Shown in pieces: positions 31,426-38,261 of a DNA stretch of 42,663 nucleotides. A model generated the notes under the pieces. The model was not told where the DNA came from, ran no database searches, and saw nothing but the letters and a program-made list of their open reading frames with translations. This DNA is from an uncultured Acidobacteriia bacterium. GTDB lineage: Bacteria; Acidobacteriota; Terriglobia; Bryobacterales; Bryobacteraceae. A program made the translations under genes and the position numbers. Each line of letters begins with the position of its first letter. The stretch's first letter is position 1. Where the stretch lies: positions 1 to 42,663 of the forward strand of contig CAIKAS010000193.1 in the NCBI GenBank assembly GCA_903825445.1, given 5' to 3'.

Positions 31426-32169
31426 TTAAAGAGCGCCTTCGGCAACGCGCGTAAACTTTTCGCAATCGTCCTTCGACGCATCGCTTACTATGACCGCTTG
31501 CAGGCGTCCCCGAGTGAAGGACGCAAGGTGCAGGTTATCGGTGGCCGAATCGGCTTCCGCGACGGATTGGTCTCCGCGCGCTCTCAGGTAAACCGAAAAC
31601 TCCCGGTTCCCCTGGGCGTAGACCAGATGCATGTAGGGCGCACCATTCAGACGGCAGACCTTGGCGCGTGCCAGACGATAGCCAGTGGCCTCGATCGCCT
31701 TCACATCCGCGTCCGGCACACCCTGAGACTTCTCGAGTTCAGCGATCTCCACAGCATCCGTTCTCCAGTGACGGGGAGCCTGTTGCAGCACCTCCACTGT
31801 ATGGTCGCGAGCGGCGTCGGCGAAAATCCTCGGGTTGACGGGGATTGCGTGGTGCAGATTCGGCAGAAGGATGGCGGCGGCTACCAAGGCAGCGGCGGCG
31901 ATCGCTCCGGGTACGAACCAGCGCGGGAAACGTTGCGCGGTGATCTGACGCACGACACGTTCTTCCACATTGCGCACGGAGGCTGAAAAGCTGGTGGATT
32001 CCGCGGCTACGGCAACCCGCAGCGCCTCGTCCGTCGCCTGTTGGCACGCGATCTCAGCGGCGCATTCCGGACACGCGGCCAGATGAGACGCAAATTCGTC
32101 GTGCCGCGGGCCTTCCAGTTCATTCGTGTGCCAGAGCGGCGACAATTCCCGAATATCTTCGCAGTTCAT
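31426..32169 (-). CDS. Anti-sigma factor with zinc-finger domain
   Basis: A 247-residue single-pass membrane protein. Residues 25-45 carry the ZAS motif H-x3-C-x2-C (SHLAACPECAAEI; H29, C33, C36) that binds ECF sigma factors. One membrane helix lies at about 85-105 (FVPGAIAAAALVAAAILL). The C-terminal 140 residues are extracytoplasmic and should sense the signal. The start overlaps the sigma factor stop (ATGA). The extracytoplasmic domain (FSVYLRARG, ARAKVCRLNGAPYMHLVYA) resembles no sensor I can name. Confidence 0.9.
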   Translation of the reverse strand: MNCEDIRELSPLWHTNELEGPRHDEFASHLAACPECAAEIACQQATDEALRVAVAAESTSFSASVRNVEERVVRQITAQRFPRWFVPGAIAAAALVAAAILLPNLHHAIPVNPRIFADAARDHTVEVLQQAPRHWRTDAVEIAELEKSQGVPDADVKAIEATGYRLARAKVCRLNGAPYMHLVYAQGNREFSVYLRARGDQSVAEADSATDNLHLASFTRGRLQAVIVSDASKDDCEKFTRVAEGAL

Positions 32170-32687
32170 CGGCTTTCCTCACTGTAGACCTTTTGTCTTG
32201 CGGAGCCGCGAGGCTCTTGTAATCCGAGTTTGATTCTCATCGCCAGGCGCGCGCGACTCAGTCGCGACATCACCGTGCCGATGGGAATCCCAAGCATTTC
32301 CGAGATTTCGCGGCAGGTAAACCCCTCCACGACCCCCAGCATCAACGCCGCCCGCTGATCCTCGGGCAGCCTTGCAAGGGCCTCGGTCACTTCGAGCGAA
32401 GCCCCATTACCATTAGCGCCGGCCTTGTCGGTTTCATCGAGAGAAACCAGCGTAAGACGCCCTTTGCGGGCCTGGCCGTAGAAATTGTTCAGCAGGATCC
32501 GGAAGAGCCACGCCCGAGCGTTGGTGCCGCCACGGAACTGGTCGAAACCGCGCCAGGCACGCATGAACGTCTCCTGCACAAGATCCTCGGCAGCCCAGGG
32601 ATCAGAGGTCAGACGACGCGCAAATCGCAACAGACTGGCGGTCTGCGTTATTGCGACATCGGCGAATTCCTGCTCGCGATTAATCAA
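32166..32687 (-). CDS. ECF RNA polymerase sigma factor
   Basis: A 173-residue sigma-70 family protein with region 2 (LLRFARRLTSDPWAAEDLVQ, ETFMRAWRGFDQFRGG, ARAWLFRILLN) and region 4 (LARLPEDQRAALMLGVVEGF, ISEMLGIPIGTVMSRLSRAR). No extra domains. It is paired with the anti-sigma gene through an ATGA overlap and heads a four-gene operon (sigma, anti-sigma, POTRA protein, DDAH-like). Autoregulation is usual for such pairs; a TGTAACC sequence about 35 bases upstream is only a weak -35 candidate. Confidence 0.95.
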   Translation of the reverse strand: MINREQEFADVAITQTASLLRFARRLTSDPWAAEDLVQETFMRAWRGFDQFRGGTNARAWLFRILLNNFYGQARKGRLTLVSLDETDKAGANGNGASLEVTEALARLPEDQRAALMLGVVEGFTCREISEMLGIPIGTVMSRLSRARLAMRIKLGLQEPRGSARQKVYSEESR

Positions 32688-32748
32688 ACAAGCGCTCCCG
32701 GGCTGCGAACCAGGTTACATTTGTCACGCAGCGATTTCTGCAAACCAG

Positions 32749-33270
32749 CTACTTCTGCAATGCGTCGAGTGCGGTCAGTAGTTCAGCGCTATGGACGTTC
32801 GGTTTCACACCCGTGTACACCTTGCGGATGACCCCTTTGGGATCAATCAGGAAAGTGTTACGTGCCGCCACTACGCCGCCAAAAGAACCGTACTTATCCA
32901 CCACCGCATGGCTCGGATCGGCGAGCAACTTGAAGGTCAGGTTCTCTTTGGTGCAGAACTGGACGTGCGAATCGACGGTATCCACGCTGACGCCGACGAT
33001 GGCGGTCTTCTTTGCCGTGAATTTATCCTGGTCGGCCTGGAAGTTATGGGCTTCGATCGTGCAACCCGGTGTCATGTCCTTCGGGTAGAAATAGAGTACG
33101 ACCCACTGGCCGCGGAAATCATGCAGGCTGACGGACTTACCTTCCTGGGAACTGAGGGTAAAGTCCGGGGCTGCAGTACCTTCGGCGGGAAGGTTGGCGG
33201 CGCGCAGGGCAGGGGCCATCAGCGTCAGAGCCAGAGGGGCGACGAGAGAAAGCGTTCGGATGAGTTTCAT
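32749..33270 (-). CDS. Exported peroxiredoxin (Bcp/PrxQ-like)
   Basis: A 173-residue AhpC/TSA-family protein. A signal peptide (KLIRTLSLVAPLALTLMAPA) is followed by APDFTLSSQEGKSVSLHDF, WVVLYFYPKDMTPGCT with the peroxidatic Cys, and GVSVDTVDSHVQFC. The resolving Cys that Bcp has five residues after the first is His here (TPGCTIEAHNF). FLIDPKGVIRKVYTG is the C-terminal strand pair. The frame is open to 33321, but ATG 33270 has GGAGA 6 bases upstream and starts the signal peptide. It should reduce peroxides in the periplasm with an outside reductant. Confidence 0.88.
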   Translation of the reverse strand: MKLIRTLSLVAPLALTLMAPALRAANLPAEGTAAPDFTLSSQEGKSVSLHDFRGQWVVLYFYPKDMTPGCTIEAHNFQADQDKFTAKKTAIVGVSVDTVDSHVQFCTKENLTFKLLADPSHAVVDKYGSFGGVVAARNTFLIDPKGVIRKVYTGVKPNVHSAELLTALDALQK

Positions 33271-33322
33271 AGTGGTCTCCATTGAACTAGGACTGCCTGG
33301 ATACCGGGATTCATCCATCACC

Positions 33323-33399
33323 CAGGCGGGAAATCAAGGCCACGTCGGGATTTCGTGCCTTCGGGCCCGAATTTCTGGGATCCCGCCTGAAATTCAGGC
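33323..33399. other. Dense nested inverted repeats between small basic gene and peroxiredoxin
   Basis: Within 77 bases there are the 9-base pair CAGGCGGGA (33323-33331) / TCCCGCCTG (33381-33389), the 6-base pair GAAATC (33330-33335) / GATTTC (33349-33354), the 12-base palindrome TTCGGGCCCGAA (33360-33371), and GCCTGAA-A-TTCAGGC (33385-33399). Several are mutually exclusive. This exceeds a simple terminator and may be a structured leader or spacer RNA. Confidence 0.45.
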
Positions 33400-33427
33400 T
33401 TGGGAGCGCCAAAACAATGCCGCTCAG

Positions 33428-33559
33428 TTACTTGCGGCTGCCGCGCTTCACGTTCTTGAGACGAGTCTGACGAAGTTTTGCCTTCTTACGGGTGGGCTTG
33501 GTGATGATGAAAGTACCGCTACCCAGGTTTTCGGACTTATAAAGCTGCTTTTCGGCCAA
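33428..33559 (-). CDS. Small basic protein, 43 residues, unknown function
   Basis: On the minus strand a TTG at 33559, preceded by AGAGAGAG about 7 bases upstream, opens a 43-codon frame. It starts AEKQLYKSENLGSGTFIIT after the initiator and then runs KPTRKKAKLRQTRLKNVKRG, ending SRK. About a third of residues are Lys/Arg, concentrated in the C-terminal half, which suggests nucleic-acid or ribosome binding. It is not one of the small ribosomal proteins I can recognise (bL36, bTHX, bL34). The coding-like composition, ribosome-binding site and separate spacer support a real gene. Confidence 0.6.
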   Translation of the reverse strand: MAEKQLYKSENLGSGTFIITKPTRKKAKLRQTRLKNVKRGSRK

Positions 33560-33685
33560 GTGGAATCTCTCTCTTTCTAATACGAAGGTAATCCCTTATT
33601 GTAGCGCGAGTGCCCCCGCCCGATACCATAAGGTATGGGTCGTCAGGGCAGGGGCAGCGCGACGGGTGGGAAGCGAGATCGATGG

Positions 33686-34930
33686 ATGGCGTCTTGCTTT
33701 TGGTATGGGCTGCTACTGCTTGCTTCGATGGGCCTTTCCTTCGGGCAGGAACCCGCTCCCGCAGCGGGAAAACTTCCGGATGCGGCAGAAATTAACGCAA
33801 TCCTGCATCAACTGGCGGATATCACGGGTTTCAAGATCAGGCGCCAACTGCCGTTCCAATCGATCACCCGCGACCAAATCAACGCTTACGTCAAGGATCA
33901 GATTAAGCACGCTGTGCATCCGAAAGAGATTCACGCCGAGGAACTGAGCCTGAAGAAGCTGGGATTCGTTTCGTCCGATTTCGACCTGAAGCAGACGACG
34001 ATCGATTTGCTGACAGAGCAGGCGGCAGCATTCTACGATTTTCATCAGAAGAAGTTGTTCATTTCCGAGTGGGCGACTTCGAGTATGCGGGAAGAAGCGC
34101 TGGTACATGAACTGGCGCACGCGCTGGCTGATCAGAACTACAACATCGAGAAGTATCTGAACAAGGATCCAGACGACTCCGAAGAGTCACTGGCACGGCA
34201 GGCAGTGGTGGAGGGGCAGGCGTCCTGGTTGTCAGTGGAATACGCCGCACGGCAAGCGGGCAAGACTCTGCGTGACGGAGAGACCGCGAGCGAGTACTTC
34301 CGTAAAGAAGTGGATCCGGATGATCCGCAATATCCGGTATTCAGTAAGGCGCCGCTGTATCTGCGGGCCACGATGTTGTTTCCGTATGAGGACGGCGAGT
34401 CGTTCCAGCAGGCGGTGGTGCTGCAGTACGGGCAGGAGGCGTTTGCAAAGCTGTTTCTGAAACCGCCGGTTTCGACGGCCCAGGTCTTGCACCCGGAGCG
34501 ATATTTCGCGGGAGCTGCACCTGTGCTGCCGGTCCTGCCAAAGCCAGCCAAAGGCATGAACGCGTCAGTGGAGGGCGTGTTCGGGGAAGAGGATATGCAG
34601 GTCTTATTGCGGCAGTTTATTTCGGTGCAGGTTGCGCGTGGTCTCGCGCCGGAACTGACAGGCGGCCGTTATCGGGTCGATGAGTACAAGAAAGATCACC
34701 GAACGGCGCTGTTGTTTATAACGGCGTGGGACAGCGAAGATTCGGCGGCGGCTTTTATCAACGCTTATAGGCAGGTTCTGGAGAAGAAATGGAAGAGTGC
34801 GGAGACGACAGGGCAGGACGGAACGCACTTTGAGGGCAAGTCTGAAGACGGTTACTATCGTGTGGAGCGGAAGGGCAAGACGGTGCTTTCGCGTGAAGGC
34901 TTTTCCGCAGCGGCACCGGCGTTCGATTAA
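33686..34930 (+). CDS. Secreted zinc metallopeptidase-like protein
   Basis: About 414 residues. A signal peptide (ASCFWYGLLLLASMGLSFG) is followed by a gluzincin/DUF-type domain with the motif VHELAHALADQ, an H-E-x-x-H zinc site at about residues 141-145. A later Glu in RQAVVEGQASWLSVEY is the likely third ligand. The frame also starts at ATG 33635, but AAGG is only one base before it and a CCATA-AGG-TATGG inverted repeat spans it; the start is therefore uncertain. No known peptidase name fits. It is a single gene and probably acts in the periplasm or outside the cell. Confidence 0.8.
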   Translation: MASCFWYGLLLLASMGLSFGQEPAPAAGKLPDAAEINAILHQLADITGFKIRRQLPFQSITRDQINAYVKDQIKHAVHPKEIHAEELSLKKLGFVSSDFDLKQTTIDLLTEQAAAFYDFHQKKLFISEWATSSMREEALVHELAHALADQNYNIEKYLNKDPDDSEESLARQAVVEGQASWLSVEYAARQAGKTLRDGETASEYFRKEVDPDDPQYPVFSKAPLYLRATMLFPYEDGESFQQAVVLQYGQEAFAKLFLKPPVSTAQVLHPERYFAGAAPVLPVLPKPAKGMNASVEGVFGEEDMQVLLRQFISVQVARGLAPELTGGRYRVDEYKKDHRTALLFITAWDSEDSAAAFINAYRQVLEKKWKSAETTGQDGTHFEGKSEDGYYRVERKGKTVLSREGFSAAAPAFD

Positions 34931-34958
34931 GGTCTGAGTTGGGCCGGCCGAAGGGCTC

Positions 34959-36179
34959 CTATATTGTGCGTTGCCCGCGCGCTACGGCTTGCTGGTGAAA
35001 TGGCAGGGCTTCAGCGATCGAGGCCGTGGCCGTCATCACTGAAGCGGTCTGGATCATTTCCGCCATTTCGTAACCCGGCATTTCTTCGGCTTCTCTGGTG
35101 AAACAAAGAGACTGCGACATTTCGTCAAAATCGATACCAACGAGATCGCCCGCGTGTATCTGGTCTGAAGCAATGAGATTGGAGAGCGGATGCACCAGCG
35201 AGCGCTCGATGGCGCGTTTCAGGTGTCGCGCGCCGTACTTAAGATCTGTGCCCTCGCTGAGAAGATGAGCACGGGCAGGTTCCGAAACGTTCATAACGAA
35301 CGGTACGGAGCCAGGAGCACGGATGATTCGCAGCTGGAGAGACGTTAGTTCGAGGCCAAGAATCTTCTGTAGCTGTTCCGCTCCTAGTGGCCGGAACACT
35401 ACGACTTTGTCGATTCGGTTCATGAATTCAGGCGTGAACTTTTTTCGCGCGGCTTCCACTCCAACACGCGACAACCGCCCGTTAAGGTCCTCATCGACCG
35501 TTCCCGCATCGCGGGTACGCTCCACTTCTGCGGTTGCAAAACCGAGGTGCGGCCGGAGTAATGCACTCATCTCGGTAGCTCCGAGGTTACTGGTCATGAA
35601 GATGAGCGACTGGCTAAAATCCACTTTGCGGTTGTCACCCAGGGTGAGCGTGGCCTTGTCCAGAATGCCGAGCAGGAGATTCCACAGAGAGTCGCTGGCT
35701 TTTTCGATTTCATCGAACAGAACGAAGCTGACCCGCATCCCGTCGGTGTGGAACTGATTCAGAGCTTCCTGGCTGAGGACCGCATGTGTCTCGCGGTGCC
35801 CGAGGTAGCCAGGAGGCGAACCGACCAGCTTTGCGATTTCGTGGCTGTGCTGGAATTCAGAGCAATCGATTTTGATGACCGCGCGCGAATCGCCCACTAA
35901 AGATTCGGCCGTAGCTTCGACGAGCCTTGTCTTACCCGTTCCCGTAGGTCCGAGGAAAAGCAGATTTCCGATAGGCCTGCCAGGGCTGCTCATGCCGGCC
36001 AGATAGGTCTGGTAGATATTGACGATTTGCCCGACGGCTTCATCCTGACCCACGATTCTGCCCAGCAGATCGCGATGCAGTTTCACCGCATCCTGGCCCG
36101 TCTGCGAAGGATCGAGGCGCTTATTGGTGCGGGTGCCCATGCGGTCGGCGATTGTGTGAGTCTGGTTTGTAGAAGTCAT
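34959..36179 (-). CDS. Single-module ClpB/ClpA D2-like AAA+ ATPase
   Basis: A 406-residue protein with one AAA+ module. Walker A is GPTGTGKT (about 77-84), the pore-loop region GSPPGYLGH, Walker B FVLFDEIEKA, sensor 1 FMTSNLG, and an Arg-finger region FTPEFMNRIDKVVVF. A ClpB-type D2 small domain follows (SEGTDLKYGARHLKRAIERS). The N-domain, D1 and middle domain of a full ClpB are missing. Residues 345-406 form an Ala/Glu-rich tail. The gene is alone on the minus strand. It probably remodels or unfolds a specific protein partner; the partner is not in view. Confidence 0.88.
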   Translation of the reverse strand: MTSTNQTHTIADRMGTRTNKRLDPSQTGQDAVKLHRDLLGRIVGQDEAVGQIVNIYQTYLAGMSSPGRPIGNLLFLGPTGTGKTRLVEATAESLVGDSRAVIKIDCSEFQHSHEIAKLVGSPPGYLGHRETHAVLSQEALNQFHTDGMRVSFVLFDEIEKASDSLWNLLLGILDKATLTLGDNRKVDFSQSLIFMTSNLGATEMSALLRPHLGFATAEVERTRDAGTVDEDLNGRLSRVGVEAARKKFTPEFMNRIDKVVVFRPLGAEQLQKILGLELTSLQLRIIRAPGSVPFVMNVSEPARAHLLSEGTDLKYGARHLKRAIERSLVHPLSNLIASDQIHAGDLVGIDFDEMSQSLCFTREAEEMPGYEMAEMIQTASVMTATASIAEALPFHQQAVARGQRTI

Positions 36180-36291
36180 CGCATGCCTGCTCTAATTTGA
36201 CTTATCGTCGCGGTGGTCGCGATTTCGACAGGTTAATGTGCACGATGCGTTCCAAAGGCGGGATGCCCGTCCATTAAAATTCCTTTCGATT

Positions 36292-37014
36292 TTACAGAGA
36301 CTTACGCGGAGGCTGACTGGGCTTCACGTCGACGCGGCTGACGGTCACTTTTCGTGGCATGCGCAGCACCATCGCTACGGCTTCGGCAATGTCTTCCGGA
36401 GCAACTTTCCAGTCAGCCCGGCCTTGAGGGCCATTGAATTCCGTATCTGTACTGCCTGGCATGATTTCGGACACGCGCACGCCGTCATAGCGATGGTCGA
36501 GCATGGTCGCATCAGACAAACCGTTGAGGCCTGCTTTTGACGCGTTGTAGCCGGCTCCTCCGGCAAATGGGCTGGTGGATGAAAGCGAACTGATGTTCAC
36601 AATGTCTCCGCCACCGCGCTGTTTGAAAATCGGCAGAACTTCATGAGAACAATAGTAAGGACCGGAGAGATTCACGGCGAGCATCTGGTCCCACTCGGCG
36701 GGCGAAAGTTCGGCGACCGGCTGGTAGGTGCGAATCGCCGCATTGTTCACGAGGATGTCGATTCCGCTAAAAGTTCCCAGCGCAGCGCCGATAAGTCGAC
36801 GAACGTCCTCGTGCTGCGAGACGTCAGCGGCCACGCCAAGCACGCGGCCCTTCGGTGACAGTCCCGCCACTGCGGCATCGACGGATGCCTGACGCAGCGC
36901 GCAGATGACGACATGGCAACCCTCATTGAGCAGGCGCCCGGCGATGGCGTAGCCGATGCCACGCGCGCCACCCGTTATAACTGCAATTTTGCCGGTTAAT
37001 CTTTCTTGTGCCAT
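36292..37014 (-). CDS. Short-chain dehydrogenase/reductase
   Basis: A 240-residue Rossmann-fold SDR with the cofactor loop VITGGARGIGYAIA (13-26), VNNAAI, the catalytic Ser in VNISSLSS, and the Tyr-x-x-x-Lys in YNASKAGLN. The C-terminal part (MPGSTDTEF) matches classical SDRs. AGGA lies 5 bases before ATG 37014. The substrate is not indicated. Cofactor is probably NAD(P)H. The C-terminal Lys/Pro-rich end is short. Confidence 0.92.
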   Translation of the reverse strand: MAQERLTGKIAVITGGARGIGYAIAGRLLNEGCHVVICALRQASVDAAVAGLSPKGRVLGVAADVSQHEDVRRLIGAALGTFSGIDILVNNAAIRTYQPVAELSPAEWDQMLAVNLSGPYYCSHEVLPIFKQRGGGDIVNISSLSSTSPFAGGAGYNASKAGLNGLSDATMLDHRYDGVRVSEIMPGSTDTEFNGPQGRADWKVAPEDIAEAVAMVLRMPRKVTVSRVDVKPSQPPRKSL

Positions 37015-37066
37015 ATATTCCTGGGAACTCGACAGTATGGTAACTCTGCCGTACCATGAAGATAGA

Positions 37067-38254
37067 ATGCACGACGATAGTGCGCCGGGCTGGCGCCAGA
37101 TACTGGAAAGGCAGCACGCGACGCTCGTAGCCGAGATGACTACGGAGGTGGATGCCGAAATCGCGTCCGTTGTGACACGAGAGGTAGCCCGAGCACTGGA
37201 ATCGGAACGGGCTCAGAGTGCGGGTGAGAAAGAGCGTGCCGTGTCCGAGGCTGTGACGGAAGCAATGTCGGCGGCGCGGGTTCAGGCCGATGAGGCCTTG
37301 AAGACGGCCGTGGCAGAGTCTGTCGAGACAGAACGTGGCAGGTCCGCAGCGACTGTCGACGCAGTTCGCCGTAAACTTTCGGAATCACTGAATCAGACGC
37401 TGCGGCGCATTCGCCAAACGGAGGCGGAGCACGAAACTTTACAGTTGTTAATGGAAGACAGCTCGGCTTTGGCTGAGCGAGTGGTGGTGCTGCTGATTGA
37501 AAACGGCCAGGCGACGGTGGCTGCATGGCGTGGTGTTGTCCTCAGGGAAGAAGCCGAGGATGGGGCGGCGATCGACCTGAGCGAGGCGGCCGCTATTGCG
37601 TCGTGTGTGGAGAGTCGTGATCCGCTGGTGGCGCTGGCATCGCCGGGCGAAGTCTCCCCGGTACTGGCCGCGGCACTGAGCACTGGCGGAAACGACCGGG
37701 TCTATCTGTTTCCCATCACGGCACGTCTGAATACAGTTGCGCTCGTGCTGGCTGCGGGAATCGTCGCACCGGCACCGATGGAACTGCTTTGCGAGGCAGC
37801 GGGAATGAAGCTGGAATCGCTCGAAGCGGAGACGCGGTCGGCAGTTGCGGCCGCCGTAAAGCCCGTCTCGGACGCGGCGACCCCGTTGGTTCAGATCGCG
37901 GGAGCGGCGAATGGCTCGGGTAAGGTGGCGACCGTGTCGCCTGTTGAGACGAACACGTGGTCCAGGCTTACTCCCCAGGAACAGGCCTTCCACCTCAAGG
38001 CTCAAAGGACGGCAAAAGTTCGGGTAGCGCAGATGAGGATCAGTGAGTCGGACGCGCTGCGCAAGGGTGTGCAGAGCGGGGATATTTACGGTGCGCTGCG
38101 GACTTCGATCGATTCGGCGCGTGAAGAGTTTCAACGGACTTATATTTCAACGTCCCCAACTATGGTGGACTATCTGCATCTGGAGTTGTTGCGGAGCCTG
38201 GCGCATGACGACGGTGGCCTTTTAGGACAGACTTATCCGGGACCTATTGTTTAA
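37067..38254 (+). CDS. Coiled-coil protein of unknown function
   Basis: 395 residues from ATG 37067; ATG 37037 in the same frame is the alternative. Residues about 10-130 are Ala/Glu/Arg/Val-rich with heptad periodicity (VTREVARALESERAQSAGEK onward), indicating a long coiled coil. The middle (about 130-260) is a mixed alpha/beta, GAF-like region (VVLLIENGQATVAAWRGVVL). The C-terminal 80 residues are helical and include QAFHLKAQRTAKVRVAQMRI and REEFQRTYISTSPTMVDYLH. No enzyme motif or signal peptide was found. An inverted repeat, ATGGTA/TACCAT (37037-37057), lies before the start. Its stop lies 7 bases before the lytic transglycosylase start, so the two are probably co-expressed. Confidence 0.72.
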   Translation: MHDDSAPGWRQILERQHATLVAEMTTEVDAEIASVVTREVARALESERAQSAGEKERAVSEAVTEAMSAARVQADEALKTAVAESVETERGRSAATVDAVRRKLSESLNQTLRRIRQTEAEHETLQLLMEDSSALAERVVVLLIENGQATVAAWRGVVLREEAEDGAAIDLSEAAAIASCVESRDPLVALASPGEVSPVLAAALSTGGNDRVYLFPITARLNTVALVLAAGIVAPAPMELLCEAAGMKLESLEAETRSAVAAAVKPVSDAATPLVQIAGAANGSGKVATVSPVETNTWSRLTPQEQAFHLKAQRTAKVRVAQMRISESDALRKGVQSGDIYGALRTSIDSAREEFQRTYISTSPTMVDYLHLELLRSLAHDDGGLLGQTYPGPIV

Positions 38255-38261
38255 CGTGCGA

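Noticed and set aside
32715..32735. GTAACC on the minus strand as an ECF-type -35 element
   Set aside because: No convincing -10 at the right distance before the sigma factor start; only the single hexamer is present.
33428..33559. Assigning the small basic protein as a ribosomal protein (bL34, bL36, bTHX)
   Set aside because: Length and basic character fit, but no family-specific residues can be matched.
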